Position numbers and translations under genes: made by a program | Notes under the pieces: generated by a model | Seen by the model: the letters and a program-made list of their open reading frames with translations, nothing else | Told to the model about the DNA's origin: nothing | The model's database searches: none | In this document: positions 27,119 to 36,814 of the stretch, in pieces | How positions within the stretch are numbered: position 1 is the first letter of the stretch | How the letters are laid out: the number at the start of each line of letters is the position of its first letter | Assembly: GCF_000447295.1 (NCBI RefSeq) | Contig: NZ_KE650771.1 | Span: 3,714,310 to 3,778,309, forward strand | Origin: Fischerella sp. PCC 9431 | GTDB lineage: Bacteria; Cyanobacteriota; Cyanobacteriia; Cyanobacteriales; Nostocaceae | Direction of reading: 5' to 3' | Length of the DNA stretch: 64,000 nucleotides

Positions 27119-28678
27119 TTAACGCTGCCATGATAACCAACTAGAGGCGATTTTCTTTACTAAAGGAGTCAAACGGGTGCGATTGTAAGCATCGGCGGCT
27201 TTGCGAATTGCTTCTGCTTGGGTAGGATAGGGATGAATTGTTTTGGCGATCGCTTTCATTCCCAAGTTATTAGTCATAGCTAAGGTGATCTCGCCCGTCA
27301 TCTCTCCAGCGTGACGGGCGACAATGGTTGCACCTAATATCTTATCTGTGCCTTTTTTGACGTGAATTTTGACAAATCCTTCTGCTTCACCGTCGATAAT
27401 TGCCCGATCTACTTCGTTCAAAGGAATATAATATCTGTCAATTTGTATACCTTTGCTTTGAGCTTCTTCAGGATACATACCGACATGAGCAACCTCTGGA
27501 TCAGTATAGGCACACCAAGGCATGATCAGCGAACTCAATTTTTTGCGTCCTATTCCCAAGACTGAAAACAGGGCATTTTGAACGACTATTCTGGCTGCTG
27601 CATCCGCAGCGTGGGTAAATTTCCATTTCATACAAACATCCCCCACCGCATATATACGGAGGTTAGTTGTTTGCAGGTAATCGTTGATTACGACTCCCGT
27701 GTTTTTGTCGTATTGGACACCTACCAAGTCCAAGTTTAAATTTTCCACGTTAGGCGATCGCCCTACCGCTACGAGAATTTCATCTACATGCACCTGGTTA
27801 TCTTTCCCGTTGGCTTCATAGTGAATCACTTTGTCTGCGTCTTGGCGTTCAACTTTGTAAATATTCGCCCCTAGAACTAACTCAATACCTTCTCTGACAA
27901 AAGTTTTTTGGATAATTGTGGCTGCATCCGCATCTTCACGTCCTAACAACTGCGAACCTTTTTGTAGCACAATCACTTCTGAGCCTAAACGACGGAAAGT
28001 TTGAGCTAATTCGCAACCAATATAACCTCCACCGATGACAGCGAGACGATTTGGTCTGCATGTCAGCGAAAATACGTTTTCGTTAGTTAAATATTGAACT
28101 TCTTCTAACCCTGCAATTGATAATTTTTTAGGACTAGAACCAGTAGCAATCACTGCTTTCTTAAAGCGTAAAGTTTTATTGGCTACTTCTACAGTATCAC
28201 GACCGGAAAAATATGCTTTCCCGAAAAATACATCTACTCCAAATTCCTGCTGAAACCGCTTGGCGGAATCATGAGGACTAATAGCTGTCCTGATTCGCCG
28301 TAATCGTTCCATCACGGCTGGAAAATCAACGTCAATGTGGCGGAAAGTATCAATACCAAATTTTCCAGCATGTTTAATATCTGCAAGCAAACGCGCCGAA
28401 CGAATCATGGTTTTTGACGGTACGCAACCAACGTTGGTACAGTCTCCACCCATGAGGTGCTTTTCCACCAAAGCTACCTTTGCACCTAACAAAGCAGCAC
28501 CCGCAGCTGTCACTAATCCAGCAGTACCCGCACCAATAACCACCAAGTTGTAACCAGGTGCAGGTTCAGGATTACTCCAATCCGGTGGGTGAAGATTTTC
28601 GATCAACTCCTGATTATAGCGATCCATAGGTGGAACACTTATGGGTTGGTCTGTAGGTGGAATTACTGGTTGGCTCAT
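27119..28678 (-). CDS. FAD-dependent disulfide oxidoreductase (class I, mercuric-reductase-like)
   Basis: 519 residues. An N-terminal extension of about 40 residues precedes the FAD motif GAGTAG (about 49-54). The redox pair is Cys80/Cys85 in GGDCTNVGCVPSK. An NAD(P)H motif GGGYIGCELA and a dimerisation domain with HPYPTQAEAIRKAAD follow. The family is often named mercuric reductase in cyanobacteria, but there is no heavy-metal-associated domain and no C-terminal Cys pair, so mercury reduction is unlikely; the substrate is unknown. Confidence 0.9.
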   Translation of the reverse strand: MSQPVIPPTDQPISVPPMDRYNQELIENLHPPDWSNPEPAPGYNLVVIGAGTAGLVTAAGAALLGAKVALVEKHLMGGDCTNVGCVPSKTMIRSARLLADIKHAGKFGIDTFRHIDVDFPAVMERLRRIRTAISPHDSAKRFQQEFGVDVFFGKAYFSGRDTVEVANKTLRFKKAVIATGSSPKKLSIAGLEEVQYLTNENVFSLTCRPNRLAVIGGGYIGCELAQTFRRLGSEVIVLQKGSQLLGREDADAATIIQKTFVREGIELVLGANIYKVERQDADKVIHYEANGKDNQVHVDEILVAVGRSPNVENLNLDLVGVQYDKNTGVVINDYLQTTNLRIYAVGDVCMKWKFTHAADAAARIVVQNALFSVLGIGRKKLSSLIMPWCAYTDPEVAHVGMYPEEAQSKGIQIDRYYIPLNEVDRAIIDGEAEGFVKIHVKKGTDKILGATIVARHAGEMTGEITLAMTNNLGMKAIAKTIHPYPTQAEAIRKAADAYNRTRLTPLVKKIASSWLSWQR

Positions 28679-28740
28679 AACTGGCCATTGAATGAGTATT
28701 ATTTTTGATCCTAAAACTTAGCGCGAGTATTTTTCTCTTG

Positions 28741-29151
28741 CTAAGGACGGTTTTGCTGTATCTCGTTTAACTTTGTTCTAATTGTTTCTATGCGATTGCG
28801 ATTCACACCCAAATCGCTTTGACCCAATCGCGAAGCTGAACGAACATGGATAATATTGTCATTACGGTCTAGATAGAATTCAACATCATCCACAAATCCC
28901 ATTAAGGCACTTTTAAACTCAGCATACAAATAATCATCACTTTCGTTGATGATAGTTGTTCTTGGGAGGGACTGAATGATATCTTTGATGTCTGCCAGTG
29001 CTTGTTCTGGAGTGGAAGTATAAGTGAATGGCGCGATCTTGTGAACTGCGTCTGTGCTTTGGCTACAAACACAGTTTGGGCTATTTGGACAAGGTGCTAA
29101 TTTGCGATCGCGAACACCTAAATTTGATGGTCGTTTACCTGCAAAAATCAT
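28741..29151 (-). CDS. DUF1499 family protein
   Basis: 136 residues with the DUF1499 signature LAPCPNSPNCVCSQSTD near residue 20 and a later region DDYLYAEFKSALMGFVDDVEFYL and RSASRLGQSDLGVNRNRIE. Function is unknown; a role linked to lipids or envelope has been suggested for relatives only by context. It lies 62 nt before the flavoprotein on the same strand, so they may be co-transcribed. Confidence 0.88.
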   Translation of the reverse strand: MIFAGKRPSNLGVRDRKLAPCPNSPNCVCSQSTDAVHKIAPFTYTSTPEQALADIKDIIQSLPRTTIINESDDYLYAEFKSALMGFVDDVEFYLDRNDNIIHVRSASRLGQSDLGVNRNRIETIRTKLNEIQQNRP

Positions 29152-30272
29152 TGTTGATCCTAAATAATGAAATTATCTAAATACGATTAGTTAGTATTTT
29201 ACTTGTAAACGCACCTTGTTTAAACCCATAGCTCCATAGCAAACTATGTATAGAGGCAAGAACCCCGATTTCTCTAAGGAATCGGGGTTCTTGTTGTTTA
29301 CTAATGATTTGGAATAGCTATGTCTTAATAACTTAATAACTAATCGAATCTGTTTACATAGCAAGATTCACTATCATCCAGTAAAGAACAAGTACGAGAA
29401 CAACACTGACCCATAAAATAGCTTTGTTTTGAAATAAATTTGTTAGACGGTTCATAAGCAGTGATTTGGATAATTGATGAATTGGTTATCAATGTCTGAT
29501 CAGAAATAGATAAATCAGACAAAAATTTACAGCATACTTTTATATGCTTTGGTTATGAATTAAGATTTGATATCAAACAGGACTTTCGTCTAGCTTGATT
29601 TAAGTATGTTTTCACGCACTTAAGCTATTAGTCTTGAATTGATTGCAGAGCAGATTTAGGAATTGAAGCTATACACTCCTCACTTCAGTAATCCTAAATA
29701 CAAAGATTCATCCAGTAAAATCGAATTGACTTTGATTTTCTAGAGCAAAGAGAATTGAAATTTGGATCTGATATTAATTTAATTCTAGCTATGTCAACAA
29801 AATTTTGCAGCACTTATACAAGAAAAACTAGGATATTAAAATGCTACCTTGGACGAGAAACTCATACCACCTAATACCAACTTGAAAGAAGAATGCAATA
29901 CATACAATACATGCATAAAACTTTTCCCCTTTCCCTATGAATTCGAGGAGCTAATACATGGCTAGATGTTCCAAGCCATGCGATTTCTGTCTTTGAGATG
30001 AGTGTAATTTTGCTGCAATCTTTCGCAAGAGTGATGACAAATCAATTTACACAGACGTTAGGTCGTAAATCACATTTTTTTCCTACCTAGAAGCTCACAT
30101 ATCCTCACCAAAGGTAGACAACAATTTCCTTTAAGTAAATATAAAGTTTGTATTAATCCCTGGCTCGACTAGTGTTTCAAATAGTCTCTCAAATTCAATG
30201 AGTTGCTTTAAAACACATTTTAGAAAAACGTAGCCGCTTTTTAATTCTAATCTTTCTTTTCAGGAGTCTTTT
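29152..30272. other. 1.1-kb intergenic region
   Basis: It holds the hairpin at 29257-29293, a partial MITE-like end at about 29873-29900, and the leader of the glycosyltransferase gene. The rest shows no coding sequence that I can support. Confidence 0.5.
29257..29293. terminator. Strong hairpin (CAAGAACCCCGATT stem), terminator-like
   Basis: Arms of 14 bp (29257-29270 and 29280-29293) are perfectly complementary with a 9-nt loop; a loosely T-rich stretch follows on the plus strand. A sibling hairpin with changed stem bases but the same loop core (CTCTAAG) occurs at 63430-63460. It is a dispersed repeat that may also terminate transcription. Confidence 0.5.
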
Positions 30273-31400
30273 ATGCGAATTGCTCAGGTTGCTCCACTGT
30301 GGGAAAGAGTACCACCTCCAGGTTACGGTGGGACTGAGTTAGTGGTGGGTTTATTAACCGATGAGTTAGTCCGCCGTGGACACGAAGTTACACTATTTGC
30401 ATCGGGAGATTCTCTCACTTTAGCAAACTTAGTATCAGTTCATCCTCGTGCTTTAAGGCTTGATAAAAGTATCAAAGAGTATAGCATCTATGAAATGTTG
30501 GAATTGAGTCAAGTTTATCAGTCAGCAGATGAATTTGATATCATTCACTCTCATATGGGTTGCAACGCATTACCCTATGTTAATTTAGTCAAGACACCTA
30601 CTGTACATACGTTGCACGGTATTTTTACACCCGACAACGAAAAATTATTTGTACATGCTAAAAATCAACCCTACGTGAGTATTTCTCATTCACAGCGTGA
30701 AGCAAGGTTAGGGTTGAATTATGCAGCAACAGTTTATAACGGAATTGATGTTAGCAGCCATCAATTTCATGCTGAACCAGAAGAACCCCCCTACTTAGCA
30801 TTTTTGGGTAGGATCTCACCAGAAAAAGGAACGCACATAGCAATACAAATTGCTAAAGAAGCTGGTTGGCGTTTAAAAATGGCAGGCAAAATCGATGTAG
30901 TTGATCAAGAATATTTTGAAAAAGAAGTTAAACCTCTCATCGATGGTAAGCAAATAGAATACTTGGGTGAAGCGAATCATGTTCAGAAAAATGCTCTGAT
31001 GGGAGGTGCTGTAGCAACTTTATTTACTATTACTTGGCGAGAACCATTTGGGTTAGTAATGGTAGAATCAATGGCAGCAGGAACACCCGTGATTGCTATG
31101 AATATGGGTTCAGTTCCAGAAGTGATTGTTCATGGTAAAACTGGTTTTATCTGTAATAATATTACAGAATGTGCGGATGCTGTGAGCAAAGTAGAAAAAC
31201 TTGATCGCTATGCGTGTCGTGAGCATGTCGAGAATAATTTCAGTGTGCGAAAAATGGTAGATGGTTATGAAGCTGTTTATCGAGAAATTGTTGGACAACG
31301 GCTTGCTCAAAACGCAAAACTTATGCATTTAGATGACTTTAAACCAAAGTCACATTTTAGCGCTTTAAGTCGTTTTGCTCAGTTACGTTCAAAAATGTAA
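30273..31400 (+). CDS. Glycosyltransferase family 4 protein
   Basis: 375 residues. The N-terminus MRIAQVAPLWERVPPPGYGGTE is characteristic of one GT4 subgroup; the C-terminal half has FLGRISPEKGTHIAI and the donor-site EPFGLVMVE (E-x7-E) followed by AAGTPVIAMNMGSVPEVI. It is a retaining GT-B transferase of unknown acceptor. A good ribosome-binding site (CAGGAG) precedes the ATG. It stands alone. Confidence 0.92.
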   Translation: MRIAQVAPLWERVPPPGYGGTELVVGLLTDELVRRGHEVTLFASGDSLTLANLVSVHPRALRLDKSIKEYSIYEMLELSQVYQSADEFDIIHSHMGCNALPYVNLVKTPTVHTLHGIFTPDNEKLFVHAKNQPYVSISHSQREARLGLNYAATVYNGIDVSSHQFHAEPEEPPYLAFLGRISPEKGTHIAIQIAKEAGWRLKMAGKIDVVDQEYFEKEVKPLIDGKQIEYLGEANHVQKNALMGGAVATLFTITWREPFGLVMVESMAAGTPVIAMNMGSVPEVIVHGKTGFICNNITECADAVSKVEKLDRYACREHVENNFSVRKMVDGYEAVYREIVGQRLAQNAKLMHLDDFKPKSHFSALSRFAQLRSKM

Positions 31401-31515
31401 CTCAACAGGTAATCGACAGGTAAAAAGTAAAGGGATAAAGTAAAGGAAAAATAATTTTTTGACCTTTAACTCTATCCTTTTTTTCAACTTATTTGAATTA
31501 TACAATCAAGACAAT

Positions 31516-32028
31516 TTATGCTCCTGTTGGCTCGATATAGCCTTGTAAATTCTCCGGTTCAAACTGCCGTAAAATGCGAGTTGCTTGACGAGTCAATTCT
31601 TCAGTACCTTTGACTATTATTAGGTATTTTCCTTCATTTAAACGGTTACGATAAGGTAAAGCATCGCCGCTACCAGCAGTTAAACCAACTCCGCCACCAA
31701 CTAAGTATGCACCCAATGCACCAGCAGCGGTTCCTAATATTCCACCGATGAGATGATTGCCAAAGCTACCAATCGGAAATATTTCAATACCTGTCAAAAC
31801 ATTGAAAGCGTAACCTGCGATAAAACCAAAGGGAAGTAACCAAATTCCGAGACGCTTTGCTCCCTTTTTAGCTTGGACATTTGGATTGATTAATCCATAT
31901 TCATCAGCACTTTTGTAACCTTGACCTAAAATGTCAATTTGATTTGTAGGTAAACCTTCTTTTTCCAGGGCAAAATAAGCTTCTTCTACCTGTATTCTAT
32001 CTGCTAAAACTGCAATCAGATAATTCAT
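31516..32028 (-). CDS. Membrane protein with glycine-rich segment (general stress type)
   Basis: About 170 residues from ATG 32028 with GGGG upstream; a TTG four codons earlier is less likely. The N-terminal part (NYLIAVLADRIQVEEAYFALEKEG) resembles the alpha/beta 'heat induced stress YflT-like' domain. Two hydrophobic Gly-rich segments follow (LGIWLLPFGFIAGYAF and GGILGTAAGALGAYLVGGGVGL), then a second alpha/beta piece (GKYLIIVKGTEELTRQATRIL). Function is unknown. Confidence 0.75.
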   Translation of the reverse strand: MNYLIAVLADRIQVEEAYFALEKEGLPTNQIDILGQGYKSADEYGLINPNVQAKKGAKRLGIWLLPFGFIAGYAFNVLTGIEIFPIGSFGNHLIGGILGTAAGALGAYLVGGGVGLTAGSGDALPYRNRLNEGKYLIIVKGTEELTRQATRILRQFEPENLQGYIEPTGA

Positions 32029-32430
32029 GATTTTCCCCAATACTAATTATGAGTAGTATAAACAAAGCTTTTAAACGCCGGTCTTTATATAAAATAGAAA
32101 TAACTGTTTAATCTTGCAAATAGATGTTGTACAACTACCTCACATTAGTTACTATTTCAACAGTCTTTACTAAGTACTAACTAGATTAAAATCATAACGA
32201 TAAATGTGTTTGATGTATACGAATTTTCGTTATACATATATCAATAAATTAAGCAATATATTTTTAAAATACTTCAACCTTGAGAAGGAATATTGTACCC
32301 GAAATCTAAGTCTAAAGACTAAAAATATTCTTTTACCTGCATATTTAATTTTTTCTTTCCTCAGTAGCTTTTCGCAGGTGATAATAATGACTACAATAAA
32401 ATGATATACTTCAACTCTGGGGTTCTAGCT
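32029..32430. other. Intergenic region, divergent
   Basis: About 400 AT-rich nucleotides between divergent genes; no feature beyond the two presumed promoters was seen. Confidence 0.4.
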
Positions 32431-33006
32431 GTGGGTTTATTTGATGATTTGAGTCGGTTTCTGGAAAATCGTTTAGAGGAATTCTTGCGAAGTAATCCGC
32501 ATCTGGAATTAGAAGCTTTGTTAGAGCAGCTGCGGGAGCAAGAAGAAGATACTTTAAAGTTGATTGCAGATCTAAAATTACAAGAGAAGCGATCGCAAGA
32601 CGAAATTTTGTCCACAGCTCAAGAAATTCAAAGATGGCATATTCGTGTCCAGAAAGCAAAAAATGGCGGTAGAGAAGATTTAGCAGCAAAAGCACAAGAA
32701 AGAGAAGCTGCACTTTTGCGTCAAGGAAATCAACAGTGGGGACAAATGCAAGGGGTGAAAGAACGCATAACCCAAGCACAGGATCTACTCAAGAAAGTTC
32801 AACAACGACGTCAGGAAGTACAAGCAAAAGCTGTAGAAGCACAAAACGCACGTGTGAAAGCACAAGCACAACAGCGTGTTGAAAGTGCTGGTTGGTCAAA
32901 TCAAAGCCGTAGTTATTCTAGTGGAAATGATCCTTTAGAAGAAACATTCCGTCGTTGGGAAACTGAAGCTGAGTTGGAACAGATGAAGCGGAAGATGGGA
33001 AAATAA
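32431..33006 (+). CDS. Cyanobacterial coiled-coil protein (TIGR04376-like)
   Basis: About 191 residues from GTG 32431, with GGGG eight nt upstream, giving the family's usual start (M)GLFDDLSRFLENRLEEFL; an ATG at 32401 would add ten residues. Residues 20-155 form a long charged coiled coil (RLQEKR-like heptads with many Gln/Arg/Glu), and the tail is Ser/Gly-rich (SRSYSSGND). It resembles PspA/IM30-like helical proteins. Function is unknown. Confidence 0.8.
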   Translation: MGLFDDLSRFLENRLEEFLRSNPHLELEALLEQLREQEEDTLKLIADLKLQEKRSQDEILSTAQEIQRWHIRVQKAKNGGREDLAAKAQEREAALLRQGNQQWGQMQGVKERITQAQDLLKKVQQRRQEVQAKAVEAQNARVKAQAQQRVESAGWSNQSRSYSSGNDPLEETFRRWETEAELEQMKRKMGK

Positions 33007-33009
33007 TCA

Positions 33010-33208
33010 TTGGTCAACCTCTAACAAGATTTTGGATTACTCTACGAGTAGGCGCTGTAAGTAGTCATCCAAAGGACGTCTATAGATTTTGGATTGACCC
33101 CAAATTTATCTGTGGAGCAAATCCAAAATCTAAAATCCACCCATCCTCAAACCTTCGGATTTATCCGTAAGATCAATCCAAAATCCAAAATCTAAAATCC
33201 AAAATTGA
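33010..33208. repeat. AATCCAA-type heptamers and inverted repeat
   Basis: ATTTTGGATT copies on one side and AATCCAAAAT copies on the other (33111-33140, 33175-33203) form a possible stem over about 190 nt, in the STRR style. Confidence 0.55.
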
Positions 33209-33949
33209 ATGACATTTCCCGTTTATTTTTATCTGGGTTCATTGCGGATTCACCCACATATTTTATTTGAATCGATAGCTTATACTGTGGCGTTACGTTT
33301 AGTGTTGCGTAATGTCCGTAAGGATATTATTACACCACCACAGCGTACTTCTATTATTGTGGGTGGGATGTTGGGTGCGCTGGTGGGTGCAAAGGCGTTA
33401 GTTTTACTGCAACATATTGATTTATTTTGGCAAAATTCTCAACTATTTTTATTACTATTATTGCATGGTAAAACAGTTGTTGGAGCCTTATTAGGTGCTG
33501 TGATTGGGGTAGAAATTACCAAAAAAATTATTTGTGTGAAGCGTTCTACTGGTGATGTATTTGTCTATCCATTGATTATAGGAACGGCGATTGGTAGGAT
33601 TGGTTGCTTTTTAACTGGGTTGAGCGATCGCACTTATGGAGTTGCTACAAAATTACCTTGGGGTGTAGATTTTGGTGATGGCATTCTTCGTCATCCCACC
33701 CAATTATATGAAATCATATTTTTAATCATCTTATTTATATTTATACACCTTCGCAGTCGCTATCAATACCAAGAAGGTGATTTATTTAAATTTTATTTAG
33801 TTTGTTATTTAAGTTTTAGATTTTTGATAGATTTTATAAAGCCCGACTTTCATCTTTTCTTAGGAATGAGTGCGATTCAAATTGCTTGTTTGTGCAGTAT
33901 AGTCTATTACAGCCGCTCTATTCCTAATATGTTCCAATTGAAATCGTGA
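33209..33949 (+). CDS. Prolipoprotein diacylglyceryl transferase-like membrane protein (non-canonical Lgt)
   Basis: 246 residues with about six or seven membrane helices. The Lgt signature appears as GRIGCFLTGLSDRTYG, where canonical Lgt has GRxGNFxNxExxG, and HPTQLYE matches the usual HPxQLYE. Residues expected for phosphatidylglycerol handling are therefore only partly kept, so lipoprotein acylation is uncertain. It ends 3 nt before the ABC permease gene, a tight operon. The cell's main Lgt is presumably elsewhere. Confidence 0.7.
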   Translation: MTFPVYFYLGSLRIHPHILFESIAYTVALRLVLRNVRKDIITPPQRTSIIVGGMLGALVGAKALVLLQHIDLFWQNSQLFLLLLLHGKTVVGALLGAVIGVEITKKIICVKRSTGDVFVYPLIIGTAIGRIGCFLTGLSDRTYGVATKLPWGVDFGDGILRHPTQLYEIIFLIILFIFIHLRSRYQYQEGDLFKFYLVCYLSFRFLIDFIKPDFHLFLGMSAIQIACLCSIVYYSRSIPNMFQLKS

Positions 33950-33952
33950 GGC

Positions 33953-34522
33953 ATGGAGCATAGTAAATTGTTAGATTTTTTATCTAGCCTACAGTTATTA
34001 TTTGTAGGTTTTATCCCTGCTGCAATATTAGGGATTTTACTGGGAAGTGCAATTGGTATAAATCCCTTACTTTATAAACTATGTAAGCGGTTGCTACAAA
34101 TTCCCCACAGTATTCCTCCCATAGCACTTGTACCAATCGCTTTTATCTTTTTTAGAGAAGTAGAAGTAGCAGCAAGTATGGTTGTTTTTTTTAGTACTAT
34201 CTGGTCAATAATAATTAACACAGCCACGGGTATGCGAAAAAGTCGTCTCCAAGACAATAATTTTCGTGTAGCAATCAATTATATATTCGATGCTTTAAGA
34301 ACAGGTCTTTGGATAGCTTGGTTCACAGTGATTGCAATTGAAATGTTGACAGTCGGAAAAGGTTTAGGGTTTTTTATTTGGAATGGTTACAGAGGAGGTA
34401 ACTATAATAATATTATCGAAGGTGTAATTTATATTGGTGCCATTGGTTTCTTCTTGGATCAATTATTAGATATTACAGGCAGTATTTTGGCACAACTTGT
34501 CTCAGAAGGGCAAAAATCTTAA
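33953..34522 (+). CDS. Short ABC-type permease (nitrate/sulfonate/taurine-like family)
   Basis: 189 residues with about five membrane helices. QIPHSIPPIALVPIAFIFF matches the NrtB/SsuC/TauC-type inner-membrane permeases, where the usual length is 250-290. The EAA coupling loop is weak (VAINYIFDALRTGLWIAW in place of A-x-x-LGAS...LPAS). No ATPase or binding-protein gene is adjacent. It may be a shortened orphan permease or a repurposed protein working with the Lgt-like product just upstream. Confidence 0.7.
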   Translation: MEHSKLLDFLSSLQLLFVGFIPAAILGILLGSAIGINPLLYKLCKRLLQIPHSIPPIALVPIAFIFFREVEVAASMVVFFSTIWSIIINTATGMRKSRLQDNNFRVAINYIFDALRTGLWIAWFTVIAIEMLTVGKGLGFFIWNGYRGGNYNNIIEGVIYIGAIGFFLDQLLDITGSILAQLVSEGQKS

Positions 34523-34544
34523 TTTGGATTTTTCACCTTGGTAT

Positions 34545-34622
34545 CTTAGTGTCTACCCTCCGGGAAGTCGCTAGCGCGTCTATAGTGTTTCAAAAGTTGA
34601 TTTTTAACCACTAAGACACTAA
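34545..34622. repeat. Dispersed inverted repeat (CTTAGTGTCT / AGACACTAAG type)
   Basis: CTTAGTGTCT at about 34545 pairs with AGACACTAAG at about 34611, enclosing a hairpin-rich segment. A relative occurs at 45335-45434 next to ctaE. Such elements are common between Nostocales genes. Confidence 0.5.
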
Positions 34623-34653
34623 GAAAAGCACATTACACCTTAAAAATGAACTA

Positions 34654-35289
34654 TTAATCAATTACTTTTAATGCTGCTTGAACTCGAATTGTGGAAAACC
34701 ACTTATCGTCTGTTCTCCATAATTCCAAGACATCATGATTTTTATTATCAACTGTACGCCATCGTAGCCAATGGTTATGATCTCTAGTTCTTAACATAAT
34801 TGCTTTTTGAGCAATAATAGAACCATTTTCGATCCCAGATTTAACAGAATTAATTTCTGAACGTGCGTTGTTAGCTGTGTTTTGAGCAGCTTGTGATTCC
34901 GAACGAGCCGTATTGGCTGTATTTTGAGCAGTTTGTACTTCTGAACGAGCCGTATTTGCTGTGGTTTGAGCGTTTTTCGCCTCCGAACGAGCCGTTTGTG
35001 CTTCTGAGTAAGCAGTCTTTACAGTTTTTGCAGTATCTTGAATTAAATTTGTCGTATTTGTCAGAAGAGTTTTTGCGGTTTCAAGTTCCGTTTTTGTCGC
35101 TTGAAGTTCCGATTTTAATTGTTCTATTTCTTTAGTTTTATTTTGTAATTCTGTCTGAATAGATTGCACTTGTGCTTGAATTTGCGATTTGATAGCTTCA
35201 AATCTAGCTGTTTCGTTTTCTAGTTCCTTGCGTGTGTCTTCTATTCTTTTAATTGCTTCTTCATAAGCTTGTAATGGTGTTAATGCCAT
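34654..35289 (-). CDS. Coiled-coil protein with 14-residue repeats
   Basis: 211 residues. Residues 12-150 are an uninterrupted coiled coil; the second half consists of 14-residue near-repeats of the type TARSEVQTAQNTAN (about four copies). The last 55 residues form a different, Trp-rich domain (HNHWLRWRTVD, VLELWRTDDKWFSTI). The layout recalls trimeric fibre proteins with a C-terminal head, but no family is recognised. It lies 68 nt after the gene at 35358 on the same strand. Confidence 0.65.
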   Translation of the reverse strand: MALTPLQAYEEAIKRIEDTRKELENETARFEAIKSQIQAQVQSIQTELQNKTKEIEQLKSELQATKTELETAKTLLTNTTNLIQDTAKTVKTAYSEAQTARSEAKNAQTTANTARSEVQTAQNTANTARSESQAAQNTANNARSEINSVKSGIENGSIIAQKAIMLRTRDHNHWLRWRTVDNKNHDVLELWRTDDKWFSTIRVQAALKVID

Positions 35290-35357
35290 GTTTTTTCCTT
35301 TAAAATTACAAATTAATTGATTAATGTTCTATTTTTAGTAGATAACTATTAACTGAG

Positions 35358-36362
35358 CTAAAGCCAATTCTTCCAAAATCTGTAGAGTTGACCATATTTC
35401 AACCAATCCCTAATAAAAATATCTTTAAAGTCAGGTGCGCTTCTAGCAACATAGTTCATTCTGGCTGCATTATATTGCAGTTGTCCGTATACATCTAGAA
35501 TCTTATTAATAGATGATTTTTCATCAATTCTGGTTAATAGTTCACACTCTTTTAATCTATAAATATCAATATTTTCTAAGTCTAGTCCCGACTTCCATTG
35601 TAAATCTAGTTTACGTCTACAATCATCAAATGGATTAGGCAGTAGGCGTCGAAATTTTTCTAACTCTTTTTTAAATTCTTCGATTTCTCCGACTGCGATC
35701 GCTTCAATTTTATCTATTAATTTATCTACATCTTGGAAAAACTTTGATTCTAAAGCATCTATCCGATCTAGGGTTGGTTCAATTAGTTTTCTGCGAAATT
35801 GTTCTGGTGCAAATCTCTCACTAATTTCTTTGGCTGTTTTTACAGTATCCATCATGGTGATGGAGATTTGAGTAATTCTATTTTCTAATGATTTATCAAT
35901 ATCTCCGATTGTTGCTCTTAAACCCAAGATTGCTTCTGCACGAGCCAGATTAATTTCATCAAAGGTGATTTTCAGATTTTCTTTATAGCCTGTATCAACA
36001 TCACTTAGCAAATCATCAATATTGCTTTTTATTTCATCTTTTAAGCCAGAAAAATTATCTACAGTTTGTTTAACTATGTCTTTAGCAGCATCTTCGGTTT
36101 GTGCAATCCGTCTTTGAGCAATGTAATCAATTTTTTCTGCAAATGGAGTTAAATTATCATCAAATAAGTTATTCATTGCAGAATCGAATTCTTGTCTAAT
36201 CGGTTTTGCAAAACTTGTTGATACCCTTCTTACTACTCCTTTTATACCTATATTTAGGATGCTGGCTGGATAACAATCACCACTTACACATCTGTCTAGT
36301 TTTGCGCCTATGTAGCTACCATTATTTTCTAATTTATCTTTGACCTCAGAAGTCAATATCAT
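35358..36362 (-). CDS. Helical protein of unknown function
   Basis: 334 residues from ATG 36362 (GGGA five to eight nt upstream); a TTG 14 codons earlier is an alternative. The protein is helical throughout, with charged amphipathic stretches (EIEEFKKELEKFRRLLPNPFDD) and one Cys pair (CVSGDC) near residue 25. No signal peptide and no known motif were found. It probably forms an operon with the coiled-coil gene downstream at 34654. Codon usage is AT-rich. Confidence 0.6.
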   Translation of the reverse strand: MILTSEVKDKLENNGSYIGAKLDRCVSGDCYPASILNIGIKGVVRRVSTSFAKPIRQEFDSAMNNLFDDNLTPFAEKIDYIAQRRIAQTEDAAKDIVKQTVDNFSGLKDEIKSNIDDLLSDVDTGYKENLKITFDEINLARAEAILGLRATIGDIDKSLENRITQISITMMDTVKTAKEISERFAPEQFRRKLIEPTLDRIDALESKFFQDVDKLIDKIEAIAVGEIEEFKKELEKFRRLLPNPFDDCRRKLDLQWKSGLDLENIDIYRLKECELLTRIDEKSSINKILDVYGQLQYNAARMNYVARSAPDFKDIFIRDWLKYGQLYRFWKNWL

Positions 36363-36814
36363 ATGTATCCCGCAGAGAAGGTTTTTGATAGATGTGCTAG
36401 TCAAGTAAAATAAACTAACTGAATATAGTGATTTTGTTTAAGTAACAAATTTACACAATGAGCTAAAAAGCACACTCGTTTTATACAAATAAGTTAAAAA
36501 TAAGGCATTCTTCTAATTTTTAAATTTTGCATTGTTTAAATTATCACACTTACACAAAGCAGTATAAAATTTTAATCTTATTTTTACAAAAACTTTTTTT
36601 AGTAGTTTTTTATACAAATATTTTCAATACTGTTTGGGGTTTTGCACAAAATCCAGCCCTAAAACCCAGAACAGCAAAGCAAAACTATTGTGCGATCGCC
36701 CTTAGCGATCGCACTCAATAAAATTCAAAAAGTGAAATGGTATAACCGGGATCGACAGACGCTTCTCAACAAGGGGAATGCAAGGATTTGTTTGTGTGTG
36801 GTCTCTCTTATCCT
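36363..36814. other. Intergenic region with a HIP1 hairpin
   Basis: AT-rich. At 36689-36713 GTGCGATCGC and GCGATCGCAC face each other across 5 nt, forming a 10-bp HIP1 stem downstream of the COG0523 gene, possibly a terminator. Nothing else is visible. Confidence 0.5.

Noticed and set aside
27119..28678. Mercury resistance by the mercuric-reductase-like protein
   Set aside because: No heavy-metal-associated domain, no C-terminal Cys pair, no merR/merT nearby.
29340..29522. 60-residue reverse frame
   Set aside because: No start signal, no protein features, region otherwise noncoding.
29675..29683. ACTCCTCAC, resembling the core of the Yfr1 small RNA
   Set aside because: Flanking stems of Yfr1 are not present and the motif is incomplete.
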